The notes beneath the pieces are model-generated. The model did no database searches. It was not told the origin of the DNA and was given only the letters and a program-made list of their open reading frames with translations. Both the position numbers and the translations under genes were made by a program. Positions 33,615 to 41,634 of a stretch of 64,000 nt of DNA are shown here, in pieces. Every line of letters starts with the position of its first letter. Positions within the stretch are counted from its first letter, which is position 1. Origin of the DNA: CAWDPQ01 sp049642465 (GTDB lineage Bacteria > Acidobacteriota > Vicinamibacteria > Vicinamibacterales > 2-12-FULL-66-21); the NCBI GenBank assembly GCA_049642465.1, contig JBAROV010000239.1, forward strand, positions 1 through 64,000, in the 5' to 3' direction.

Positions 33615-34592
33615 ATGTCGGCGATCCGAATCGAAGGGCTTACCAAGGACTATTTCGTAGGTTTCTGGCGGCGGCGGGCGTACCGGGCCCTCGACCAACT
33701 GACTCTGGACATCCAGCCGGGCGAAGTCTTCGGCTTTCTCGGACCGAACGGCGCGGGAAAGACGACAACGCTGAAGCTGTTGATGCAACTGATCTTTCCG
33801 ACGTCTGGCACCGCCGAGATTCTCGGGCGCCCTGTGGGCCACGTCGCGACCAGGCGGCGAATCGGCTATCTCCCCGAGAACCCCTACTTTTACGACTACC
33901 TGACCGCCGAGGAGCTGCTGACCTATTTCGCGCACCTCTTTGGGTACTCCAGCGCTGATGCGACACGGCGCGCCTCGGCGCTGCTCGATCGAGTGGACAT
34001 CAGCCCCGAGCGCCGCCGGCAACAGCTCCGCAAATACTCAAAGGGGATGATCCAGCGCGTCGGGATCGCGCAGGCGCTGCTCAACGATCCTGAAGTGATC
34101 TTCCTCGACGAGCCGATGTCCGGACTCGATCCGCTCGGCCGACGCGACGTGCGATCGCTCATCCTCGAGTTGCGGGATCAGGGGCGGACGGTCTTCTTCA
34201 GCTCCCACATCCTCGCGGACGCCGAAGCGCTGTGCAGCCGCGTGGCGGTCGTCGCCGGCGGGCGGCTTGCCGCCGCCGGCCGCTTGACCGACATTCTGGC
34301 GTTTCAGGTACACGGCTGGGAACTGGTCGTCGCCAACTTGCGCCGCGACGTCCTCGATCGGCTGGGCCCGCGCGTGCAGCGGAAAACCGAGATTTCCAAA
34401 GATCGCTATGCCCTCGAACTGTCATTGACCGAACCCCCGGAGCGTGTGCTGGCGGATGTCATGGCCACCGGCGCGACGCTCGTGTCGCTCAACCCTTTAC
34501 GCGACACATTGGAAGACTTTTTCGTGCGGCGTGTCGCCGAAGTCGGCGACGGAGCGCGTACCCGTAGCGAGACCAATCATGCGCGCCATTAG
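33615..34592 (+). CDS. ABC transporter ATPase of the pilus locus (Myxococcus PilH type)
   Basis: A 325-aa ATPase with Walker A GPNGAGKT, signature YSKGMIQRVG, Walker B VIFLDEP and a C-terminal extension of about 100 residues as in Nod/Nat-type exporters. In Myxococcus xanthus an ABC ATPase and permease (PilH, PilI) with PilG stand between pilA and pilD and are needed for piliation; this gene has the same place. ATG 33615 lacks a visible ribosome-binding site. Confidence 0.9.
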   Translation: MSAIRIEGLTKDYFVGFWRRRAYRALDQLTLDIQPGEVFGFLGPNGAGKTTTLKLLMQLIFPTSGTAEILGRPVGHVATRRRIGYLPENPYFYDYLTAEELLTYFAHLFGYSSADATRRASALLDRVDISPERRRQQLRKYSKGMIQRVGIAQALLNDPEVIFLDEPMSGLDPLGRRDVRSLILELRDQGRTVFFSSHILADAEALCSRVAVVAGGRLAAAGRLTDILAFQVHGWELVVANLRRDVLDRLGPRVQRKTEISKDRYALELSLTEPPERVLADVMATGATLVSLNPLRDTLEDFFVRRVAEVGDGARTRSETNHARH

Positions 34593-35385
34593 CTGGGTGG
34601 CGATCAACGTCTTCAAGGAATCGGTACGAGACCGTGTGCCGTACAACCTCGTCTTGTTCGCCGTGCTGCTGATCTCGTCCTCGTACCTGATCGGCCAGCT
34701 GACCGCCGGCCAGGACGTGAAAATCATCAAGGACCTCGGCCTTGCCGCGACGGCCGTGTTCGGTCTGTTCATCGCGATCTTCATCGGCATCGGCCTGGTG
34801 TCAAAAGAAGTGGAACGGCGAAGCATTTACTCGCTGCTCGCGAAACCCATCAGCCGTCCGCAGTTCATCGTCGGCAAGTACGTCGGCCTGGTTCTCACGC
34901 TCGCGGTGAACGTCGCGGTGATGACGCTGGCGATTTACGCCGTGCTCGGGTACATGACCTGGATCGAAACCGCCGAATTCAAAGCCGGCTGGGAGGCGCC
35001 AGGTGTCGATCCCCGCCTGCTCAAGGCCACGCTGTTGATCTTCGTGGAATTGATGCTCATGACCGCGGTCGCAGTGTTCTTCTCGACGTTCTCGAGTCCG
35101 ATCCTCTCCGCGGCATTCACCTTCGGCCTCTACATCGTCGGCCAATTCAACGCGGACCTGAAGAACTTCGACAAGATCGTCGAATCGAAGCCAGCCATCT
35201 GGCTGGCCCGCGGCCTCTATCACGTGCTGCCGGATCTGTCCGCGTTCGACGTCAAGACGGAGGTCGTGCACGGGCTTCACGTTCCGGCGGGATATCTCCT
35301 GACGACGACCGCGTATGGGTTGGCGTACATCGCAGCCCTCATGATCGCCTCGGTCGTGATTTTTGCGCGGCGGGATTTCAAATGA
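34579..35385 (+). CDS. ABC-2 type permease of the pilus locus (Myxococcus PilI type)
   Basis: A 268-aa protein with six membrane segments and the ABC-2 motif KEVERRSIYSLLAKPISRPQFIVGKY-region at the first cytosolic loop. The start ATG 34579 lies inside the end of the ATPase gene (14-base overlap), so the two are partners. The substrate is unknown. Confidence 0.9.
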   Translation: MRAISWVAINVFKESVRDRVPYNLVLFAVLLISSSYLIGQLTAGQDVKIIKDLGLAATAVFGLFIAIFIGIGLVSKEVERRSIYSLLAKPISRPQFIVGKYVGLVLTLAVNVAVMTLAIYAVLGYMTWIETAEFKAGWEAPGVDPRLLKATLLIFVELMLMTAVAVFFSTFSSPILSAAFTFGLYIVGQFNADLKNFDKIVESKPAIWLARGLYHVLPDLSAFDVKTEVVHGLHVPAGYLLTTTAYGLAYIAALMIASVVIFARRDFK

Positions 35386-36272
35386 TGCGACGCGGCGTAG
35401 TCGTGGCGTCCATCGCGGCCGCCTGTATGTGTCTGGCAGTGGCCGTCGCGCTGCAGACGCTGAAGGACCGCGCGTATTCTCGCGAGGAACAGCAGACGCG
35501 ATCCATTCTCTACGTCCGATCGGGTCCGGCACTGAAGCGGATTGCACTCGAGTACGATGCACTTGCCGCGGATGTCTATTGGATCCGCGCAATTCAGTAT
35601 TACGGTGGCAATCGGCTGTCGGCAACCGGGCGCAAGAAATACGAGCTGCTCTATCCGATGCTCGACATTGCCACGTCGCTCGATCCGTTCTTCAACATCG
35701 CGTACCGGTTCGGCGCGATCTTTCTGAGCGAAGGATATCCAGGCGGTCCGGGACGGCCCGATCAAGCGATTACCCTTCTCAGGAAAGGGATCGCCGCCCA
35801 GCCGACGAAATGGCAGTACTACCACGACGTCGCGTTCGTGTACTACTGGCAGCTTCGGGACATGGAGGCTGCGGCGCGATGGTTCAGGCTCGCCGCCACC
35901 CAACCCGGAGCGCCCAATTGGCTCGAGCCGGTGGCCGCGACGATGCTGATCCAGGGCGGCGATCGGGCGTCAGCGCGTTTCCTGCTGCAGCAGATTCTCA
36001 AGTCGGAAGAGGCATGGCTGCGTCGGATGGCCGAGCGCGGGCTGCTTCAAGTCGACGCGTTGGACGTAATGGATAAACTCCAGGCCATCGTCCGTCGATT
36101 TCCACCGCCGCCAGGAACACCGTATTCGTGGGACTGGCTCCTGCGCCAGCGCGTCATCGGCTTTGTTCCGCCAGATCCGACCGGAACGCCGTTTGAGCTC
36201 GATCCCAGGACTGGAACGGTCAGCGTTTCGGCGAAATCCGAGCTCTATCCTCTGCCGACCAGCAAGCAGTGA
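35382..36272 (+). CDS. Membrane-anchored helical-repeat protein of the pilus locus
   Basis: A 296-aa protein with an N-terminal membrane anchor (6-25) and TPR-like helical pairs (55-215), such as YEALYPMLDIATSLDPFFNIAYRFGAIF-type with DQAITLLRKGIAAQP. Starts ATGATG at the permease stop and overlaps pilD. Its place next to the ABC pair corresponds to PilG of M. xanthus, but I cannot confirm sequence homology. It is probably periplasmic. Confidence 0.75.
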   Translation: MMRRGVVVASIAAACMCLAVAVALQTLKDRAYSREEQQTRSILYVRSGPALKRIALEYDALAADVYWIRAIQYYGGNRLSATGRKKYELLYPMLDIATSLDPFFNIAYRFGAIFLSEGYPGGPGRPDQAITLLRKGIAAQPTKWQYYHDVAFVYYWQLRDMEAAARWFRLAATQPGAPNWLEPVAATMLIQGGDRASARFLLQQILKSEEAWLRRMAERGLLQVDALDVMDKLQAIVRRFPPPPGTPYSWDWLLRQRVIGFVPPDPTGTPFELDPRTGTVSVSAKSELYPLPTSKQ

Positions 36273-37120
36273 GCGACACGGCCACGGCGACCATCATCGT
36301 TCTGTTCGGCCTGTGCGTCGGGAGCTTTCTCAACGTCTGCATCCATCGTCTACCGCGGGGAGGGTCGCTGCTGCGGCCGCGCTCGCGCTGTCCTGGCTGC
36401 GATTACGAATTGAGTTGGTACGACAACATTCCAGTCGTCAGCTATGTATTTCTGCTCGGGCGTTGCCGCAAATGCGGCGCGCGAATCAATCTGAGGTATC
36501 CGATCGTCGAGTTGCTGACGGCGTTGGTGTTCCTCTGGCACTACTGGATTTTCGATCTGAGCGCGCTGATGGTAGTGCGTCTTCTGTTCGCCTGTGCGTT
36601 GATCGTGCTGTTCGCCATCGATCTCGAGCACCAGCTTCTCCCCAATCTGATCACGCTTCCGGGTATCGTTGTCGGCCTGGTCTTCAGCCTCGCGTTTCCT
36701 CCCGGTGTACTGGACGCCGTGATCGGCGCGGTTGTGGGCGGAGGAGTGCTCTGGCTCATTGGCGAGGCGTACTACCGCTACTCGGGGCAGGAGGGCATGG
36801 GCGGCGGTGACGTCAAGATGCTGGCAATGGTGGGGGCGTTTCTCGGGTGGAAGCTGGTGCTGGTCACGCTCATCATTTCGTCCCTGACAGGTTCGATCCT
36901 CGGCATGCTCCTCATCGCGTCTCGTCGCGGCAACATGAAGCAGGCGCTTCCCTACGGAACGTTTCTGGCGGTGGGCGCGCTGTTCGCGTCGCTCTACGGA
37001 GAACGGGTCGTGGAGTGGTACGCGGGGTTGTATATGGGGACAGTCCCCTTTTTCCGCTGGGCGACATCGGGAAAAAGGGGACAGTCCCCCTTTTGGAAAA
37101 AGGGGACAGTCCCCGAATGA
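36269..37120 (+). CDS. pilD: Prepilin peptidase PilD with repeat-derived tail
   Basis: It cleaves the leader of the pilins and N-methylates the new N-terminus. The 283-aa protein has the N-terminal domain with CPGC and CRKC zinc pairs, and the catalytic Asp in AIDLEHQLLPN and GGGDVKML. GTG 36269 overlaps the previous stop. The last 25 or so residues (GTVPFF, GQSPFWKKGTVPE) come from the GGGGACAGTCCCC repeat array and are not part of the enzyme family. Confidence 0.96.
   Translation: MSDTATATIIVLFGLCVGSFLNVCIHRLPRGGSLLRPRSRCPGCDYELSWYDNIPVVSYVFLLGRCRKCGARINLRYPIVELLTALVFLWHYWIFDLSALMVVRLLFACALIVLFAIDLEHQLLPNLITLPGIVVGLVFSLAFPPGVLDAVIGAVVGGGVLWLIGEAYYRYSGQEGMGGGDVKMLAMVGAFLGWKLVLVTLIISSLTGSILGMLLIASRRGNMKQALPYGTFLAVGALFASLYGERVVEWYAGLYMGTVPFFRWATSGKRGQSPFWKKGTVPE
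37036..37114 (+). repeat. Three copies of the GGGGACAGTCCCC palindrome across the pilD end
   Basis: Copies at 37036-37048, 37077-37089 and 37102-37114, each with a T- or A-run beside it (CCTTTTTCC, GAAAAAGGGG). The arrangement is a REP-type cluster known from many genomes. It encodes the pilD tail and ends one base before the GA of the kinase's ATG context. Confidence 0.9.
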
Positions 37121-38391
37121 CTCAGACCGGATACCTTTTCCTCGGCCTGACCGTCATCGTCGGCGCGCTGGCTGCGGTGCTCGCATTTGCGGTGCTGAAG
37201 ATCTTTGCCGCGGCGAGGGCGGTATCGAGAACCGATCGAGCGATGGGCAGCGAGACGGCCTTCATGGCGACGGCCATGGAGGATGCGCTTCAGACGCTGC
37301 GATCGCAGGAACGCGCGATGAAGGCGCGCGCCGAGGCGTCCGAGCGGCTGAGCGACGAAATCATCAGCAGCATGACGTCGGGCTTGCTCGTCGTGTCTCA
37401 AGCCGGCGAGGTTCGCACGATCAATCCGGCTGGACGCCGTTTGCTTGGACTCAGCGAGACTGGCGAATGTGGCGAACTGCAGGAGGTGCTGCGCTACGCG
37501 CCGTCGCTGAGGGGCATTATCGAAGAATGCGCGACGACGGGACGCGCGATCGTGAGGCGCGCCGTGCCGCTGACGCCGGGAGCACCAGGAGCGACACACA
37601 TCGGCGTCACGGTCTCGCCGGTTCGAGACGAGGGCGGGCGCACCTACGGCGCGATCTGCCTGTTCACGGACCTGAGTGAAATCGTCGATCTCGAAGAGCA
37701 GCTCCGGTTGAAAGACAGTCTCGCTCGACTGGGCGAGTTGACCGCTGGCATCGCCCACGAGTTTCGAAATGGACTCGCCACGATTCACGGCTACAGCCGC
37801 CTGCTGAACCCCGATCGCTTACCCGCGGAGTTCAGGCCGTACGTCCATGGCATCCGGGACGAAGTGGATGCTCTCGGCGAGGTCGTGACAAATTTTCTCA
37901 ATTTCGCGCGGCCAACGGAGCTTGCGCTGGGGCCGGTGGACATGGGCGCGATCGCCGAACGCGCCGCGGACGAAATCCGGCAGGAAGCGACCGCCAGACA
38001 AGGCACGGTGCAGGTTCGCGGGGAGTTCGAGGCCGTCGAGGGGGACGAGGTTCTGCTGCGCCAGGCATTCAGCAATCTGTGCCGGAACGCCCTCGAAGCG
38101 TGTGCGGAAAACGTCGTACCACCCGAAATTGTGATCGAGGGGACCGTGGATGCCGCGCAGCGCGCCGTTCGCATCGAGGTAATCGACAACGGACCCGGCA
38201 TCGATCCCAATTCCGGACCGCGCATATTCCGGCCGTTTTTTACGACAAAAGCGCGGGGCACCGGGCTCGGGCTCGCCCTCGTTCAGAAGATCGTGGTGAC
38301 GCACAACGGGCGCGTGACGGCGGCCAACAGGGAGGCCGGCGGAGCCCGATTCTCCGTCACCTTGCCGCGTCTCGTGGACCGCCTGGCCTGA
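37117..38391 (+). CDS. Sensor histidine kinase with PAS domain, next to pilD
   Basis: A 424-aa kinase with one membrane segment (6-29), a coiled region, a PAS domain (85-190), a HisKA domain with H214 in AGIAHEFRNGL and a HATPase domain (DNGPGID, TKARGTGLGLALV). ATG 37117 overlaps the pilD stop and has no ribosome-binding site because the repeat array precedes it. No response regulator follows; the partner may be PilR or the regulator that begins at 63897. Its stop codon lies in a second repeat. Confidence 0.93.
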   Translation: MTQTGYLFLGLTVIVGALAAVLAFAVLKIFAAARAVSRTDRAMGSETAFMATAMEDALQTLRSQERAMKARAEASERLSDEIISSMTSGLLVVSQAGEVRTINPAGRRLLGLSETGECGELQEVLRYAPSLRGIIEECATTGRAIVRRAVPLTPGAPGATHIGVTVSPVRDEGGRTYGAICLFTDLSEIVDLEEQLRLKDSLARLGELTAGIAHEFRNGLATIHGYSRLLNPDRLPAEFRPYVHGIRDEVDALGEVVTNFLNFARPTELALGPVDMGAIAERAADEIRQEATARQGTVQVRGEFEAVEGDEVLLRQAFSNLCRNALEACAENVVPPEIVIEGTVDAAQRAVRIEVIDNGPGIDPNSGPRIFRPFFTTKARGTGLGLALVQKIVVTHNGRVTAANREAGGARFSVTLPRLVDRLA

Positions 38392-38409
38392 GCCTGTCGA
38401 AGGCCTGCC
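38387..38409 (+). repeat. CCTGAGC-TGTCGAAGG element at the kinase stop codon
   Basis: CCTGAGCCTGTCGAAGG followed by CCTGCC is the reverse complement of the unit repeated at 52144, with one change and a two-base gap. The TGA at 38389-38391 inside it is the kinase stop codon. Confidence 0.75.
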
Positions 38410-38541
38410 AGAACCGTCAGCGGAGCGTTCAAAAAAGGCACATACCCCCTGCTGACCTCCCGTTTTGGATCCCCCGGTAGACCCCGCTAATTACTGATTT
38501 TCAGCAGTTTACGCCGACGAAAACGCGATAGCTCAGCCGCG

Positions 38542-38558
38542 TGGCAACCGTATTGCTC
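38542..38558 (+). promoter_or_regulatory. Sigma-54 promoter of the fimT-pilVWXY1 operon
   Basis: TGGCAA-CCGTA-TTGCTC differs from consensus at one position and keeps GG and GC twelve bases apart. It ends 14 bases before the fimT start, so the message would have a very short leader. The rest of the gap (38410-38541) has a hairpin CTGA-TTTT-CAG and no gene. Confidence 0.85.
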
Positions 38559-38572
38559 AACTAGCGGCCGTA

Positions 38573-39121
38573 ATGGATTTTCTCCGCCGGAACGCGCTCG
38601 GGTTCACGCTCATCGAGCTGATGATGACGGTCGCTGTGGCCGCCACGCTGCTCGCGATTGGCGTGCCTGTGCTCCTCGACGTCACGGAAAACTCGAAGCT
38701 CACGGGTGCGGCCCGCGAGGTCGAGCGCGAACTACAGAGCGCGAGGCTCAAAGCCGTCACGAACAACCGGTCGCTTCGCGTGCGGTTCAACTGCCCGGCC
38801 GTTGGCTATTACCGAACGGTCGAGGTGCTGGGAACGGCTGCGGACAACGCGACGAACCGGTGCCTCCTGAGCGCCTATCCGTTTCCGGCGGACAACGACG
38901 TGATGACCCGTCCAAATTTCGACGGACCGGTCCGTGTGCTGCCGAATCTGGCGACCGTGACCGACGGGGTTCTCGAATTCAGACCTGATGGAACGGCGTT
39001 CAACGTCGTGGCGAATGTGGCGCAGCCCATTGCCGCGCCGCTGACGATCACGGTAACGCGCAACGGCAAGACGAAAGCGATGACACTCAATGGCGTCGGC
39101 AAGATCCAATACCAGCAGTAG
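38573..39121 (+). CDS. fimT: Minor pilin FimT/GspH-like
   Basis: A 182-aa prepilin with leader MDFLRRNALG and core FTLIELMMTVAVAATLLAIG. The head matches the GspH/FimT type (EVERELQSARLKAVTNNRSLRVRF region, LEFRPDGTA). It primes the tip complex in known systems. It is first in the operon, and the next gene overlaps its end by 32 bases. Confidence 0.93.
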   Translation: MDFLRRNALGFTLIELMMTVAVAATLLAIGVPVLLDVTENSKLTGAAREVERELQSARLKAVTNNRSLRVRFNCPAVGYYRTVEVLGTAADNATNRCLLSAYPFPADNDVMTRPNFDGPVRVLPNLATVTDGVLEFRPDGTAFNVVANVAQPIAAPLTITVTRNGKTKAMTLNGVGKIQYQQ

Positions 39122-39713
39122 CCCTTCGGCGGCGCTCAGGGCGGCCGCGCGCTCGAACAGCCGGGGCTTCACGCTCGTCGAGGTCATCATCGCGATGGGC
39201 CTGCTGACAGCGGTGTCTCTGAGCGTGGCGCAACTCTTCGCCACCTCAACGCGCGCCAATCTCGCCGCGCGGACGCGCACCTCCACCACGGCGATGGCGG
39301 AACAGAAGATGGAGCAGATCCGCTCGCTGACGTGGGGCTTCGACACGCAGGGGCAGGGGCTGCCAGTCTCTGACACCTCGACCAATCTCACGGTGTACCC
39401 GCTCACCCAGACCGGCAGCGGGCTGAACCCGTCGCCGTCCGACTCGCTCGAGCAGAACACCACAGGGTTCTTCGACTTCCTGGACGCCGGCGGCAACTGG
39501 GTCGGAACGGGAGCGACGATCCCGGGGACCGCGGCGTACGTGCGCCGCTGGTCGATCACGCCGCTGCCGACGAATCCGAACAACACGCTCATTATTCAAG
39601 TGCTCGTGACCCCGCTCTCGAACGAGCAGGGGCGCGTCGCGTCTCCATTCACCCGCACACGGATGGTCGGCGACTCGCTGCTCATCAGCGTCAAGACAAG
39701 GAAGGCGGCATGA
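39090..39713 (+). CDS. pilV: Minor pilin PilV-like
   Basis: A 207-aa prepilin with a 26-residue Ser/Ala-rich leader, then GFTLVEVIIAMGLLTAVSLSV. The head includes the SLEQNTTGFFDFLDAGGNW motif that recurs in the second set at 60921. ATG 39090 overlaps fimT. It is followed by pilW with a four-base overlap. Confidence 0.92.
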   Translation: MASARSNTSSSPSAALRAAARSNSRGFTLVEVIIAMGLLTAVSLSVAQLFATSTRANLAARTRTSTTAMAEQKMEQIRSLTWGFDTQGQGLPVSDTSTNLTVYPLTQTGSGLNPSPSDSLEQNTTGFFDFLDAGGNWVGTGATIPGTAAYVRRWSITPLPTNPNNTLIIQVLVTPLSNEQGRVASPFTRTRMVGDSLLISVKTRKAA

Positions 39714-40882
39714 GCGCGAGGCTGCGTTCGTCCAACTCTGCGCCTTCGACGCTTCGCCGAGACAGGCAAGCGGGCTACTCGCTGATCGAGTTGCTGATCT
39801 CCTCTGCCATCATGATCACGATCACCGGGGCGATCTTCAGCCTCGTGAACCCGTCGCAAGGGACGTCGCAAACCGCGCCGGAGATCTCCGATCTTCAGCA
39901 GCGTTCGCGCGTGGGTTCGGACGTGCTTTTCAAGGAGCTCATCATGAGCGGCGCCGGGACCTACCAGGGTCCGGTTCGCGGCGCGCTCGTCAATTTCTTT
40001 GCGCCGATCATGCCGCGGCGCGTCGGCCGGGTTAACCCGGATCCGACGGTTGGAAACGGATCGTATCGAACCGACACGATAACGCTTGCCTATATCCCGA
40101 ACACCTATTCGCAGACGACGATCAGCGATCCGATGCCGAACGTCTCTGCGGAACTGAAGGTGACAAACCAGCCGAACTGTCCGGCCGGGCTGCAACTCTG
40201 CGGGTTCCAGGAAGGGATGGAGGTCATCATCTTCGATACGAGCGGCAACTTCGACACCTTCACCATCACACAGGTACAGGATGCGGCCGCTCATCTTCAG
40301 CACCGCGGTCAGGATCTGAGCTATCCCTACGACACGGGCGCGTCGGTCACTCAGGTGCGGCGCAACGTTTATTACTGGTGCCGCCCGGGCAGCGATCGCC
40401 TCTGTCCGGACGACGCGACGGCGTCGCAGCTGCGTCAGTACGACGGCGCGAACACGGACGTTCCGCTCGTCGATCACGTCGTCGGCCTGACCTTCGAGTA
40501 CTTCGGCGATCCGAATCCGCCGCTGGCGCCAAAGCCACCCCTCGGTGTCGAGAACTGCCTGTACGACGCGGCGGGCGGTTTCAAGAACCTTCCTGTCCTT
40601 GCAGCCGACGAGGGGTCGCTCGCGCGACTGACACCCGCTCTCCTCTCTGATGCGGCAGGCAACGACATCTGCGGTGCCGGATCGAGTGAGTACGACCCGG
40701 ACCTGCTGCGTATCCGCAAGGTCAAGGTCAGCCTTCGGGTGCAAGTGGCCGCCGCGTCGCTGCGCGGATCGAATCCACTCCTGTTCCGTAACCCTGGTGG
40801 TGCGACCGAGAGCGCGCGGCAGGTTCCCGACTACGTCGTCTCGTTCGAAGTCACTCCGCGGAATCTCAACCTGACACGCTGA
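39710..40882 (+). CDS. pilW: Minor pilin PilW-like
   Basis: A 390-aa prepilin with a 22-residue leader up to G in QAGYSLIELLISSAIMITITGAI. Its large head contains VISDLQQRSRVGSDVLFKEL-type helix end and a GVENCLYDAAGG segment shared with the paralogue at 61496. Several Cys (for example YWCRPGSDRLC) suggest disulfides. Confidence 0.92.
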   Translation: MSARLRSSNSAPSTLRRDRQAGYSLIELLISSAIMITITGAIFSLVNPSQGTSQTAPEISDLQQRSRVGSDVLFKELIMSGAGTYQGPVRGALVNFFAPIMPRRVGRVNPDPTVGNGSYRTDTITLAYIPNTYSQTTISDPMPNVSAELKVTNQPNCPAGLQLCGFQEGMEVIIFDTSGNFDTFTITQVQDAAAHLQHRGQDLSYPYDTGASVTQVRRNVYYWCRPGSDRLCPDDATASQLRQYDGANTDVPLVDHVVGLTFEYFGDPNPPLAPKPPLGVENCLYDAAGGFKNLPVLAADEGSLARLTPALLSDAAGNDICGAGSSEYDPDLLRIRKVKVSLRVQVAAASLRGSNPLLFRNPGGATESARQVPDYVVSFEVTPRNLNLTR

Positions 40883-40890
40883 GGCCACAC

Positions 40891-41634
40891 ATGAAACGGT
40901 TGAAGAATCGGCTGGCCGGCGAAGAAGGGACCGCGCTCATCATCGCGCTGATGGCGGTGATGCTGCTGACCGCGCTCGGTGCCGCCGTGATCATGGTCAC
41001 CAACACCGAGACCCGGATCTCCGGCAACTACAAGAACAGCACCGAGGCGCTCTACGCCGCGGATGCGGCGGTGGAACGCGTGGTCCAGGATCTTCTGATG
41101 GTGCCGCGCTGGAACGACATCCTGACCGGCACGTCGCAGTCGGCGTTCGTCGATGGCGGGATGGCGGACGTCAAGAGCCTGCCCGGCGGCGGCACGATGA
41201 CGCTGACCGCGGCGACGGCGCAACTGCAGGCCGAATCAGATGCCGCGGCGCAGTGGGGGGCGAACAACCCGCAGTGGCGACTGTTCGCATGGGGCCCGAT
41301 CAGCGACATGCTGCCGAACAGCACGATCGACAGCCCGATGTACGTCGCAGTCTGGATTGCCGATGACCCCGCTGAGGCTGACGGCGACCCCACGGCGGAT
41401 AGCAATGGCACGTTGACGCTTCATGCCGAGGCGCTTGGTCCCATGGGGACCCGGAAGGTCATCGAAGTGACCGTGGCGCGAACGTCCAGTACGGAAATCG
41501 AACGCGGACAGATCGCGCAGCGCGGGCAGGAAGAGTTGAACCAGCGGGCGCGAAAGGCCGCCGTCCAGACACCCGGCAAGACGCTGGGCAACATGCAAAT
41601 GAACACGGGTACCGGAAATTTGACGGTGCAGTAA
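40891..41634 (+). CDS. pilX: Minor pilin PilX-like
   Basis: A 247-aa PilX N-terminal family protein: EEGTALIIALMAVMLLTALGAAVIMVTNTETRISGNYKN-region, with the typical YAADAAVERVVQDL. It lacks the FTLIE Glu pattern, as PilX/GspK-like proteins do. Its stop shares one base with the ATG of pilY1 (TAATG), so expression is coupled. Confidence 0.92.
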   Translation: MKRLKNRLAGEEGTALIIALMAVMLLTALGAAVIMVTNTETRISGNYKNSTEALYAADAAVERVVQDLLMVPRWNDILTGTSQSAFVDGGMADVKSLPGGGTMTLTAATAQLQAESDAAAQWGANNPQWRLFAWGPISDMLPNSTIDSPMYVAVWIADDPAEADGDPTADSNGTLTLHAEALGPMGTRKVIEVTVARTSSTEIERGQIAQRGQEELNQRARKAAVQTPGKTLGNMQMNTGTGNLTVQ

